Source: Xestospongia muta
Lineage: Eukaryota; Porifera; Demospongiae; Haplosclerida; Petrosiidae
Reading direction: 5' to 3'
DNA length: 64,000 nt
Assembly (NCBI GenBank): GCA_963693285.1
Contig: OY848928.1
Coordinates: forward strand, 4,865,827-4,929,826
Part shown: positions 1-11,954 of the stretch, in pieces
Layout of the letters: every line of letters begins with the position of its first letter
Position numbering within the stretch: the first letter of the stretch is position 1
Made by a program: the position numbers and the translations under genes
Notes under the pieces: generated by a model
The model's database searches: none
What the model was told of the DNA's origin: nothing
Seen by the model: the letters and a program-made list of their open reading frames with translations, nothing else

Positions 1-504
1 GCTAGTCTCCTTTCTAATTTCATAACTATTTTTATATCATCTGAGACATCTTCAGACATAGTTAATAATACACCATGGACAGAAATTGCATTTTACGAAT
101 TCCCGAATAAATAAGATTATTACGGTATAGAATACTTATTTTATTAGCTACACATTATCTTTAATCTTTTATTGTATGAATTATTGTTTGTATCATATGA
201 CAGATCAATTTAGAGTCTATATGCATCCCTGCCATAATTTGAATTCAAATCTAACTTTTCTAGTTTTCTTAGCAATGTCCAACAAAATCTTGTTTTAAAC
301 ACAATAATTGTGACAATACAATGACACTGGTAATAGCTATTCTTGGGACTTGAAGACTCCTTGCCCTGGGAAGTTATCCCTCCTCCCCTCTCTCTAACAA
401 CCTGTGTGTGTGTGTGTGTGTGTGTGTGATTCTCTGTAAATTACATTTTTGTAACTTCTTGCCAAAATGTAATTTATATATGACATACTTCCTGTCCCTG
501 CAAA
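1..504. other. Non-coding 5' flank of first SLCO gene
   Basis: No coding region is visible. The stretch is AT-rich and holds a (TG)n microsatellite at about 403-428, about 75 bp before the first ATG. It probably contains the promoter and 5' leader of the first transporter gene. I see no recognisable RNA gene or TATA element that I would defend. Confidence 0.5.
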
Positions 505-2998
505 ATGGTTGATAACTATGGTCTTAAAAAAGATACTCTGAACGGAAAGAACTCTCCAGAGACAGATCAATCAGTAGACAATGTACCACCTGATCTGTTG
601 AAGACCTATAGTTGTGGTTGTGGCCCTTGTCATCCAAAATGGCTTCAGATTTTTGCCAGAAAGAAGACATTTACATTTTTATTATGTGTATTCTCCTTTC
701 TACAATCAGGCTTAATATCAGGTGAGTAACACTGCTATGTGTGATGTAGTATTCCCCCTCCCAAAGGATACCAACATGATGGGTGGTCCCTCATTTTAGC
801 ATATTAATTTATAATACTATATTGTTTGTTAAGTTACCATACAAAAATGGGATTGTTATATAACACTTTTAGCAATTGGTAGTCTTGTTTAGCTATATCA
901 TATAGAATGGTGTATTCTATTTTAGTATCAAAATATTGTATATACAGTAATAATACAAGCATCACTTGTTGTCGTGGTTGAACGGATTTATGGAATGTAT
1001 TGTAATTAGGTTATTATAATTCACAATAGGTCTTATTTCAATATCAATTTCTACTATTGAGAAGCGATACAATTTCAACAGTACATCCGCTGGTATCATT
1101 GTCATCTCTTATGATGTAACTGCAGCCATCGGTATCATCCTGATCAGTTATTTTGGAAGTAAAACACATCGGCCAAGACTTTTAGGTGTTGGAGCTATTG
1201 TTATGGGTGTTGGTGCTTTTATATTTGCTTCACCACAGCTCTTCTTTGGTCGATATGAAGCTGGATCTAACAATGATTTGCGGCTGGAACAATGTTTGGA
1301 TAATCATAATTACACAAGTGATTGTAGTCCTGGTAACTATGGTGCCTATAGTCTTTTTATATTGAGTAATATTGTTATGGGGATAGCAGTGACACCGCTA
1401 TATACTTTAGGAACGGCATACATTGATGAAATTGTTTTTCCAAAGTATGTTTCATTGCACATTGGTGTATATGCTGTGATGCTTGTAGCTGGTCCTCTCG
1501 TTGCTTATGGTTTTGGCAGTGCTTTTCTCAAAATTTATGTTGATCCATGGAAATCAACCAGCTTAACTGAAGAAGATCCAGCATGGGTAGGAGCTTGGTG
1601 GATACCATTTGTATTATATGGTATTTTTCTACTACTTTTATCCATTCCATTGCTCATGTTTCCGAGATATTTATCTGATAGTTATCTTGTTCGACAAGAG
1701 AGAGCTAAAGAGATTGTTAAGATTTATCCTAGTAAATATGCTAATGAAGACAATTTGACAATTATGGCAAAAATGTTTCCAATACATATTAAAAGACTAC
1801 TTTTAAATGCGTCATTTATGTTAATGGCTCTAGGATTCTCAGTAACCTACATTCCCATTCAAGGCATTCTTTCATTTGCACCTAAGTTTTATGAAACTCA
1901 ATACAAATTTACAGCCTCCACTGCTGGACTAGTCGCTGGTGGAGTTGGTCTACCTGGAGCAAGTATGTGTATGCATTTCTTTCATTGTAATGTTAACAAT
2001 GAAACCATTTCAGTTTTAGGAACACTGACTGGTGCCCTTTTAGTCTTTGGATGTAAAACAAAGGGAAAAAAGGATGCTTTAATAGTAACTATTATTGCCT
2101 TGATTATCCTTCCTCTTACACTTGTGTTTTTGTTGCATTGTTCTGGAGCACAAGTTCCTGGTATTACAGTTCCATATAGTGATGGGTAACACTGATAATA
2201 CACGTATTTTCTATAATTTTAACATTTGATTTAGATCTCAGAGTGGTCAAGATAGCAGTATTTGTGCACAACAATGTGAATGTACGTCAACTTTGTTTGA
2301 ACCAGTCTGTGGAGCTGATGGTCTGACTTACTTCTCACCTTGTCGAGCTGGTTGTACAAGAAGTGGTGGAGTAAGTTATGGCTGACTAATAAATGTTTTA
2401 TTGATTGATTTTTATTGTTTTCTCTTTATAGACAATTGAGTTTGAGAATTGTACGTGTATAGCAGAATCTTTGCGTAATACTAGTAATTATTCTAATCTA
2501 AGTGTTAATGCTAATGCATCAATTGGGTTCTGTGGTTCACGATGCATTATAGTCATACCAGCTCTCTTTGGCATCCTTCTTTTAATCTTTTCAGCATTTG
2601 TTATACAAATGCCATATGTCCACTTCATGCTGAGGTATATTTAGTATGAATGTTTTAATTAATTTTGTTATTCATTTTACAGGGTTGTTGCTGATGATCA
2701 ACGGGCTCTTGCCTTAGGTCTACAGTCTTCAATGAATAGAATAATTGGTGGTATACCTGGTCCTCTGATAGCTGGAGCACTCTTTGATATTGCATGTGCA
2801 TCATGGCAGATAGAGTGTGGTAGACAAGGGAACTGCTGGTTATATAATAACAAGAGATTGAGTTTGAATGTGACATTATTGGCACTTCCCTGTATTGGTG
2901 TGGCTTTTGTCTTGTTTTTTCTTGCGTGGTTAACTTATCCAAAGAGAAAAGACAAAAGAGAAAAGAAAGAGGAGATAGAATTAGCTGGTACTAACTGA
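505..2998 (+). CDS. SLCO/OATP organic-anion transporter, copy 1
   Basis: Twelve-TM organic anion transporting polypeptide (SLCO family) of the plasma membrane, expected to move amphipathic organic anions. Six exons: 505-721, 1030-1962, 2014-2185, 2235-2370, 2432-2634, 2683-2998; 658 aa. The N-terminal motif CGCGPCHPKWLQ (about residues 37-48) precedes TM1. The OATP signature DPAWVGAWW lies at about 255-263. Exon 4 encodes the Kazal-like extracellular loop (EPVCGADGLTYFSPCRAGC). The tail is short and basic/acidic. The start is the first in-frame ATG before the conserved block. This exon pattern recurs in all eight copies, so the family assignment is firm. The substrate cannot be read from the sequence. 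Confidence 0.93.
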
Positions 2999-3123
2999 TT
3001 AAGCAAATAAAATAATTCATAAAATACTATAATATACTGCTCTTATTGCTGCTATAAATAGAATTGTTCTATTTTTAGAAGATAAGGCTTTGTTATTATT
3101 AGTTATTAATAATTAGTGTGAAC

Positions 3124-6100
3124 ATGGTGGAACTATCAACAAGAACGGATAGCAAGATGATTCCCTCTGATCTTTCAATGAATTACTATTTTGGTTGTGG
3201 TCCCTGCATTCCACAATGTCTGCAGATATTTGCAAAGAAGAAGTTCTTCACCTTCTTGCTGTGCATGTTTACATTTTTACAATCAAGTATTATTTCAGGT
3301 TCATTATGATATCTACACCAAAGACAGCTTCCATCACATAAGTGGTTTCACAGTCGCATTATTATTATTATTAGTATTAGTATTAGTATTAGTATTATAT
3401 TTATTATTATTATTATTGTTGTTGTTGTTCATATAGGTCTTATTTCAACATCAATTTCTACTATTGAGAAGCGATACAATTTCAACAGTACATTTTCCGG
3501 TATCATTATCATTTCTTATGATATAACTGTGGTCATTGGTGTTGTCCTGATCAGCTATTTTGGAAATAAAACACATCGTCCAAGACTTCTAGGTTTTGGA
3601 GCACTCTTGATGAGCATTGGTGCTTTACTATTTGCCTCACCACAGTTTTTCTTTGATTCGTACAAGTACAGCTCAAACACTCAGTTGGAGTTTGAGCAAT
3701 GTTTAGATGCAGGAAATCATACCAGTGACTGTAGTGCTGGTCAAATCAGTGCTTATAGCATTTTTATATTCAGTAACATTATTATGGGAGTAGGAGCCAC
3801 ACCATTGTATACCTTAGGAATATCCTATCTAGATGAAATTGTCTATCCAAAGTATGTCTCCTTACACATGGGATTAAACAATGCTATGATTGTAATTGGT
3901 ATTCTTATCGGGTTTGGTGTAGGTAGTGCTTTTCTCTCCGTTTATGTTGATCCATGGACTGATACTTCTTTGACTCAGTCGAATCCTACATGGGTAGGAG
4001 CATGGTGGATAGGATTTGTTCTATTTTCTTTTTTATTGTTTCTACTCTCAATTGTTTTTTTCATGTTTCCGAGGTATTTATCTGATAGCTATCTTGTTCA
4101 ACAAGAGAGAGCTAAAGAAATGGCTAAGATTTATCCCAGTAAATATGCCAATGAGGATAAATTGACTGTTATGGTCAAAATGTTTCCAACTCACATTAAA
4201 AGATTACTTCTAAATCCATCATTTGTATTCATGTGTTTTGGTTCATCTATTTCTGTCATTCTCATTCAAGGAATGGTATCATTTGCTCCTAAATATTATG
4301 AAGTCCAATTCAGGTTTACGGCTTCCACGGCTGGACTGGTAGCAGGAGGAATGGGGATACCAGGTGCAAGTAAGTATAATAAAACATATTGTTACATTTA
4401 TAAATGTATCTTTTAGTCATGGGAACTCTGATTGGTTCTTTCTTGGTGTTTATTTGTAAGATGAAAGGACGTAGAAATGCGATAACTCTAGCCATTATAA
4501 CCTTGATGACGGCTCCTTTTCCAGCTATTTATCTCCTGCATTGTCCTAGAGTTGATTTAGCAGGAATAACAGCTCCCTATGCAGATGGGTAAATTATATG
4601 CAACGAGCTATTTACTATTGCTTATGTGCTGGTAACATGCATGAACACATATGCTGTGTAATAATATAGTATTTATCACTATAAAAAATTGTAGCTTACA
4701 TGGACGGATTACTATCGAATCTAGAATCATGTAAATTACTCATTTGTTGAAGCAACAAATTATATAGTGAGTAATTACATGAATATATATAATATATAAT
4801 ATATGAACAATACATTTCTATAGCAATCCATCTATGTGACCTACAAATTAGTTATTAAAATAACATAACAGTTTTTACTGTGAATTAATATAACTTATTA
4901 AATGTGTAAGTTGTAGCTTAAATAAACTCTTCTATTGCAGATTTCAAGCATAGTAAATTAAAGTGTATGTTTTTATGACACATATGTATATGATTTAGTG
5001 CACAGTTTTGCTATTGGCTACCTTGGCATGATATATACTTATCCTATTATAGATCTTGGAGGTGGATTGGTTACCGTCTTATGATATCAATATGGTTATT
5101 ATAATGACAAATATTGAATTATATTTATATTATAATAGTTACTATCTTATATTGTATTCTATTGTGATTAAGTAGCAGGCAATTGTAAGTTCTATGTGTG
5201 ACTCAAGTCTATATTCTGTTAGAATCATTTTCTAGTGTGTATTATTATAGTACTGTCCTTTGTATTAAATTGTATAGTAATTGATGGCCAAAATTATCAC
5301 AGAATAAAACACCATTTCTTGTCTATACAGATCTGAAAATGGTATAGATGGTAGTATGTGTGCTCAGCAATGTGATTGTGAATCAAATTTATTTGAACCT
5401 GTCTGTGGGGCTGATGATCTGAATTACTTTTCTCCATGTCGTGCAGGATGTACACGAATACCACTACAGGTTGATGATGTGAGTTAAACAAAAAAGCATA
5501 TAAATTCCATTACTCTTAAATTTCTCTATAGAGCTATGCTTTTAAAAATTGTACATGTATAATAGAGCCACTTAATATAACAACTGCTTTTATTTCTGTG
5601 AATAATGCTACAGCAGAGATTGGATTCTGTGATGTATCGTGTATTAATGTCATCATACCAGCTCTGATTGGGAATTTCATGACAGTTCTAATTATGTCCA
5701 TTTTAACTATACCATATACCCATTTCATGCTGAGGTAAGTTCTTATCCTTATCCATGTTTAACAAGGGTAAGTTAAGTCCAACAATACCAATTTCTTTCA
5801 CATGATTAATCAATGCATTAAAATAATAAACTAAGTAAATAACAATCACTAAATAAAATCAAATATTTGTTTGGTTTTATTTGTCAATATAGAGTTGTTG
5901 CTGATGATCAGCGAGCTCTTTCTTTAGCTTTGCAGTCTACAGTGTTGAGAGTCATTGGTGCTATACCAGGTCGTCTAATATTTGGCACACTTTTTGATGT
6001 TTCGTGTGTATTGTGGCAGACAGAGTGTGATAGACAAGGAAATTGCTGGTTGTATGATAACAAAAAATTGGGTTGGAGCATTTTTTTGTTAGCTCTTTCT

Positions 6101-6238
6101 TGTAAAATTGTTGCCTTTGTATTCTTTATTTTTGCATTTTTGACTTTTCCAAAGAAGCAGAGCTTAGTTAAAGATGAAATGAAAGAACTAGAGTTGAAGG
6201 AAAGAACAGAAATGATGGATAACTCACTAAAGAACTGA
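3124..6238 (+). CDS. SLCO/OATP organic-anion transporter, copy 2
   Basis: Paralogue of copy 1, also 658 aa. Exons: 3124-3298, 3437-4369, 4417-4588, 5331-5478, 5532-5734, 5893-6238. The ATG at 3124 is chosen; the open frame upstream of it begins with a GTG and is probably 5' UTR. Exon 1 encodes FGCGPCIPQCLQIFAKKKFF. The OATP signature reads NPTWVGAWW. Exon 4 carries the Kazal-like loop (EPVCGADDLNYFSPCRAGC). Intron 1 has an (ATT)n tract, and intron 3 (4589-5330) is 742 bp with nothing recognisable. The 3' flank shares a block (TTATTGCTGCTATRAATAGA) with copy 1, supporting direct tandem duplication of these two. Many substitutions separate it from copies 3-5, which form another subgroup. Confidence 0.92.
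3358..3429. repeat. (ATT)n / (TTAG)-like microsatellite in intron 1
   Basis: Run of ATT, AGT and GTT triplets inside the first intron of SLCO copy 2. It ends just before the acceptor used at 3436. Simple-sequence tract seen directly. Confidence 0.85.
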
Positions 6239-6560
6239 AACACTAAATGAATATCTAAACACATGACCTGCAAAATATGATGTATTGTAACTGTGTTGTT
6301 CTCATTGGAGTATGTAAACTACTTATAATTCATGAACTGAGAGTTCACAACATAACTCTACTCTTATTGCTGCTATGAATAGAATTGTATTGGTTTAACA
6401 TCCAAAGCATTAATTGTTTTGGTTTACTTTTAACTTATGAATACCTGTATAATGAATTAGGAAGTGGTTAATAAAGCCAACTAGTTACATCTACAACCAC
6501 ATTGCTTTTACAACCACTTTGCTATAGTAATTGATCATGGCTTCAATTGAAGCTATAAGC

Positions 6561-6612
6561 AGATACTATTTCAACTGAAACTAATCCAATTAGTTAAGTT
6601 GAAATAGTATCT
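6561..6612. repeat. Perfect 16-bp inverted repeat (hairpin)
   Basis: AGATACTATTTCAACT is followed after 20 bp by its exact reverse complement. It could form a cruciform or be the stem of a small fold-back element. No flanking duplication was identified. Confidence 0.8.
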
Positions 6613-7169
6613 ACCTCTCCCTCATAGTTTCAGTTATTAGACATAAACTACAAAAAGTACTTTTTCTAGTCGACTTTATACACATTGAGTTAGACCAGGT
6701 TTGGCTTTGAGGTAACTCTATATTGGGGTTATATTATATTGATGAGATTATACTAACGAAGACAATAGTTGAAATGACAAAATGCTATTTTAAGTGCAAC
6801 TGTTTAAACATGTCATCACTCAGTCTACATCTTTCTGATATGAAAATTTTCTTGTATTGCTGAACAGCCTCTCCACTGGTGAAGACAAAGCAGTACTCCA
6901 AGAACTTTGGCAAGCTTCACAGGAGATGGATGCTTCTGTGATTCTCTTCCTAATACTTGGCTGGATTTGTGTCCATGAAGACAAGAGGAGGTGCTAAGTA
7001 ATCATCTGTGTTTGAATATGATTTTGGAAAGGAGTGGTTTCAGTCTCAGGATCTGGCATGAAGTTAAATAAGGTTTCGGTCTTCTTTGAATGTGGTTCCA
7101 AACTACCCTTGATATGGACTTGGGTAACGTTAACTTTGTTGACTTTGATGAATAAGATTATAAGGACTT

Positions 7170-7330
7170 AAAGGTACTTCAAAGTACTTAGAAGTATTTA
7201 AGTACTTGTAAGTACATAGCTCAGTACTTGAGTACAAGTACAAGTACTGTACAAAAACGAAGGAAGGACTTAAGTAAAAGTACAAGTACTTTCATAGCCG
7301 TACTTACAGTACTTGTACAAGTACCAATGT
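7170..7330. repeat. AGTACTTGTAC-type low-complexity repeat
   Basis: Repeated variants of GTACTTGTACAAGTAC and AAGTACTTAAGTACTT in both orientations over about 160 bp. Seen directly; origin unknown. Confidence 0.75.
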
Positions 7331-7437
7331 ATGTGGCCCTATGGCTGGTTCCTATCCCATGCCAGTAAGCCTATAGCTATGTACAAAACATTATTTGTTA
7401 GTTCCCTTGTCCGTGGCTGCTATGTATATATGTAATC

Positions 7438-8195
7438 TTCTCATAGCCATTCTATTCTTGTTGTTTCCAAAATACTTATCAGATAGTAGTTATCTTATAT
7501 CAACAAGAGAGAGTTAAAAAGATGGCTAATTATAAGGTTTACTCTAGTGAATATGTTAGTGAGAACAATTTCACTATCATTGTTAAAATGTTTCTAGTAC
7601 ACACATATTATACTATTTTTTACTCCATTACCATTACTCATGTTGCTGTTATTTAGTCTATCACTTGCCAAAGATGGAATATAGTTGGAATAACAGTTAC
7701 AATATTGAGTAGACAATTTACTATAGCTGGATGAATAGGCATAATATGTGCAAGTATTGACAGTATTTACTATTTCTTAGTAGACATGAGTATAACAGAT
7801 GGCCAAGTGTAAATACTACATCCATATGAAGCCTTATCTTGACATAAATTATTTATTTTACAAGTGTGTATACACAAACATCACATGTATGCTAGTCAGT
7901 TCTTACTTGACAACTTATACGATTAGTTATCAATCCCTTTAATTTATATACTAGTTAAACAATAAACTTTGTATGTGATGAGCAACAACACTTAACACTT
8001 GGTATCCAGACATTTATTTATATGTCTAGACCAGATCCTCCTTTATTTGGTGTCATGTACGTATTATATTTGAGTATCTCTTTAGTTATGTCTGCAGCAT
8101 ATGTAGATAACTGTTGACTTTACGACAATGACAAGCTTAGGCTTTGTATTATGTGTCTTTGTTGCTTTTCTGTTTTATTGGATTGTGTATGACAA
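7438..8195 (+). pseudogene. Decayed SLCO/OATP copy between copies 2 and 3
   Basis: Fragments resemble copies 3-5 at the DNA level. 7438-7600 matches the stretch encoding the LMFPRYLPDSYLVQQERAKE region and on to the TIVVKMF block. 7650-7770 matches the end of exon 2 (a degenerate counterpart of the ITCAG codons). About 7965-8195 matches the last exon (VVSDEQRHLALGVQ through GNCWIYDNNKLS to the final TM). Indels and stops break every frame, and exons 1 and 3-5 are not recognisable. Order and strand match the array, so this is a dead tandem member and not a retrocopy: the remnant of the last intron boundary is kept. Confidence 0.82.
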
Positions 8196-8412
8196 CAACA
8201 GTAAGAGAATAATAGCAAGCAAGTAAAGGAATGATATTTTGTTTGTGAATAGAAAATGGTTCTCCTAGGTCATCAGTGAATTGTTGTTCTTTTTATCAGC
8301 TGTGGTACTCTTATTATAACTAATAATAGTTTTATTATAAAATTAATTATGCAATAATTAAGTGATTTCTTGATAGGCCACACCCTCTATTTTCAATTTT
8401 GAATTAAGAGAG

Positions 8413-11400
8413 ATGGCTAACACCGCTAATGATGACGCAGACTTCGGGCATCCTCTACAAGTATTAACGTCAGATCATTTAGATTCACAGACTACTTCCC
8501 TAGTTAAGCCAGTACTGCCAACGGAGACAAGCGAACCTCAAAAGTCTACTAACAGTAGTTCCATTACTGGAGCAGGGCTTGGGGAAGACAGAACTCAAGT
8601 TCCAGAAGATCAACCTGAATTGAAAAATAGTTATTTTTTTGGCTGTGGTCCTTGTCATCCAAACTGGTTGCAGATCTTTTCTAACAAAAAATTCTTCACT
8701 TTAATATTATGCCTTTCGGCTCTTTTACAAGGAGCTGTTGTTGCAGGCAAGTGTAGTGCAATGAGTGTGTGTGTGTGATATATTATATATATTTACATAC
8801 ATGAACACAAATCAGAAAAACCATAATTGGTAACTTGAGTCCAAATACACAAATTTTATTTCTGTTGGGAATTCTATGGCATAACATATAGACAATTTAC
8901 ATACCAACTTCACGTACTTACGTTACATAATTAAGAAGGATGTGGAGCTAATATTCTTTGAATATGCATCTACCTACATGAAATATACATTAACCACCTA
9001 TCTGAAATATAGCTTTATAGATAATTATTCATAGCAATGTCTTTAATGAGTTATTAACTCATAAACACTCTAACTGTTATAAAAAACTGTTTACTTTGTG
9101 AAATCATGTGACAGTCACAATGAATATTGTATTTCAGTGTTGCCTAGCAACTTAGCCAGAGTAGTTTAGAATTGACTGAAGCGCTAAACACAAAACCTGG
9201 ATGTAACCAGTATCACTATATTACATCATTCCATTGTTGCATCTGGACAAAAATTGCAAACATTTGCTTTTAATCACCATTATTTTTTCTTTTTTTTCCT
9301 CTAGGTTTTATACCTGTGATCATTTCAAATCTGGAGAAACGGTATAATTTTGCCAGTACTGAGTCTGGTGCATTGTTGGGAATATTTGATGCTACAATTG
9401 TTATCACTGTCATCTTTATCACCTACTTTGGTGGCAAGACTCACAAACCTCGATTTATCGGAATATCTATCGTTATTGTAGCAATAGGAGCGTTTGTCTT
9501 TGCTTTGCCTCAGTTCATCTTTGGTACTTATGCTAGTGGTAATTTTAACTCTACTTCAACAGTTGACTTAGAAGAATGTCGTGACATTAGAAATAACAGT
9601 AATGAAGATTGTTCATCAGCTAATTATGGAGCATACACCATATTTTTGATTGCTCAAGTGCTTATTGGTATTGGCTATGCTCCAACCTTGACAATAGCTC
9701 CTGCATATCTTGATGAAATAATCCCCCCAAAATATATCAGTATTTATATTGGTATTATTTCTATACCTACTGTTGTAGGTCCTGCCATAGGGTTTGGTTT
9801 GGGAAGTGCCTTTCTTTCTATCTATGTTGATCCTTGGATAAACACCTATTTAACACCAACAGATCCTACTTGGGTTGGAGCATGGTGGATAGGATATATT
9901 CTGGTTGGTGTTCTCCTTCTTATTATAGCCATTCCATTCTTAATGTTTCCAAGATACTTACCAGATAGTTATCTTGTACAACAAGAGAGAGCTAAAGAGA
10001 TGGCTAAGGTTTACCCTAGTGAATATGTTAATGAAAACAATCTCACTATTGTTGTTAAAATGTTTCCAGTACATATAAAGAGACTACTTCTTAATCCATC
10101 ATTTATATTGTTATCATTTGGATTAGCATTTTCACTATTTGTCAGAGATGGAATAGTTGCATTTGGGGCCAAATATTTTGAAACAATGTTTGATCTAACA
10201 GCTACAACAAGTGGACTACTATCTGGAGGGATAGCTATAACATGTGCAGGTAATCATATGTAAATTTCAGATTCAATGTTCACTATCAGCAATCTTTATA
10301 ATTATTATTTAATGAAGCATATGAAGGTATATTGGGGTAATACCCCATATATTGATAACCACTAGTAATAAGGCATATAAAAGTGATCTATAGTTTAGAT
10401 AATGGTCATATATTGCTGACAATGATGTGACTATAATGTCTTTATTACCATAAATAGGAATCAAGTTTATATAGTCATTAGATAATGGGACAATTACAAC
10501 AACACTGTAACTTCAAATATAGCAACTATGGCATAACCTAAGCATTACGTATTTAATGGGACAATTACAACAACACTGTAACTTCAAATATAGCAACTAT
10601 GGCATAACCTAAGCATTACGTATTAGTTGCATCCATGTAGTATACATTATAAACATTCAATGCTATTATTATTTAGAATATATTTAATTCATATGCTTAA
10701 TTTTATTATTTAGTATTTGGTGTGATAACTGGATCACTTATTATTCACCTCTGTAAGTTAAATGGCCGACAAGCAGGTACTATTCTTTGGGTGGCTTTAC
10801 TCCTCTGTATACCAACTACGTTTCTTTATTTCTTAAAGTGTCCTTCTCTTCAAGTAGCTGGTATAACTGTACCTTATGCAGATGGGTAGGTAATAAATAT
10901 TATATGATATGATATTAATTTATCTGTTTAGATCTCAAAATGGTCAAGATAGTAGCACTTGTGCACAACTATGTGAATGTACATCAAATTTGTTTGAGCC
11001 AGTTTGTGGAGCTGATGATGTGACTTACTTCTCTCCTTGTCGAGCTGGATGTTTGAGAACATTAGGAGGTGATGGAGTAAGTTATTATGATAAATTAAAT
11101 CATTTGAAGTAATATTTTCTGTTAAAAGGAATATCATTTCAACAACTGTACATGTGTCATGGAGTCATTTACTAACAGTAGTATCAATAATACTCTGGCT
11201 AGTGCTGTAAATGGAAACTGTGATACCAACTGTAACAGATTATGGATATATTTTGTGTTCTTGGGTTTTCTTATATACTTACTACTAGTTATACATATTC
11301 CCTATTTCTATGCAACACTAAGGTTAGTTATCATTCTATATATTGCTAATTACATTAGTGAAATTATAGGGTTGTATCTGATGAGCAACGCCACTTAGCA

Positions 11401-11736
11401 TTGGGTGTCCAAGCATTTATTTACAGAACTTTTGGATCTATACCAGGTCGTGTTCTGTTTGGTGTAATGTTTGATGTTTCGTGTATTACTTTTAATTATG
11501 AATGTGGTGTCCGTGGTAACTGCTGGATTTATGACAACAACAAACTAAGTCTTTATATATTTTCTCTTGCTTTTCCTTGTGTTGTTATTGCCTTTATTCT
11601 TTTCTTATTCCATTGGATACTCTATCCCAAACAAGCATTGACTATTGCCGAGGGATCTAAAGTCGTTGCAAGTACAGATAATCAGAGTACTAGTGGTGAG
11701 ATTGGAAACAATGAAAAGGATAGCAACATAGAATAA
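8413..11736 (+). CDS. SLCO/OATP organic-anion transporter, copy 3
   Basis: Exons: 8413-8746, 9305-10249, 10714-10885, 10932-11076, 11129-11322, 11370-11736; 718 aa. The N-terminal cytoplasmic region is longer than in copies 1-2 (about 75 residues before FGCGPCHPNWLQIF). The OATP signature is DPTWVGAWW. The Kazal-like loop reads EPVCGADDVTYFSPCRAGC. The first intron uses a GC donor (GCAAGT at 8747), where all other copies have GT. Reading phase across it (GCA G|GT) matches the paralogues exactly, so this is a GC-AG intron and not a broken gene. Intron 2 holds a 71-bp tandem duplication. From exon 2 to the 3' flank it is nearly identical to copies 4 and 5. Confidence 0.93.
10483..10624. repeat. 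71-bp perfect tandem duplication (2 copies)
   Basis: The unit starting TAATGGGACAATTACAACAA at 10483-10553 is repeated at 10554-10624 inside intron 2 of SLCO copy 3. The matching introns of copies 4 and 5 are only 47 bp, so this intron has grown separately. Confidence 0.93.
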
Positions 11737-11954
11737 AACATTTTAGTAACACAAAAGAGGGAGTGAAATATTTTTCTAATCTACTATTATGCTTTTTTTA
11801 ATTATTAATTTTAATTTAATTTTTAGTTCAATGTTTATTGCAGTTTTCTTTTAAAATATATATTTGAAGTTTATTGAATGATGTTATTGGGTTTGTGTGT
11901 GTGTGCATATGTCTAATTATAACATTATAAAAGAGAATCCTAAGAAGGTCATCA

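Larger units (their letters stand above)
6239..7437. other. Intergenic region with hairpin and low-complexity block
   Basis: No gene is supported here. It contains a perfect 16-bp inverted repeat (6561-6576 against 6597-6612, 20-bp loop). It also has a low-complexity block at about 7170-7330 built from variants of AAGTACTTGTAC, which is itself palindromic. The remainder is AT-rich without recognised content. Confidence 0.55.

Noticed and set aside
5908..6273. Long minus-strand frame opposite the last exon of SLCO copy 2
   Set aside because: Antisense shadow: the coding-strand frame has the conserved SLCO motifs. The same applies to the antisense frames at 2655-2942, 10928-11137, 14112-14321, 17254-17463 and 34513-34830.
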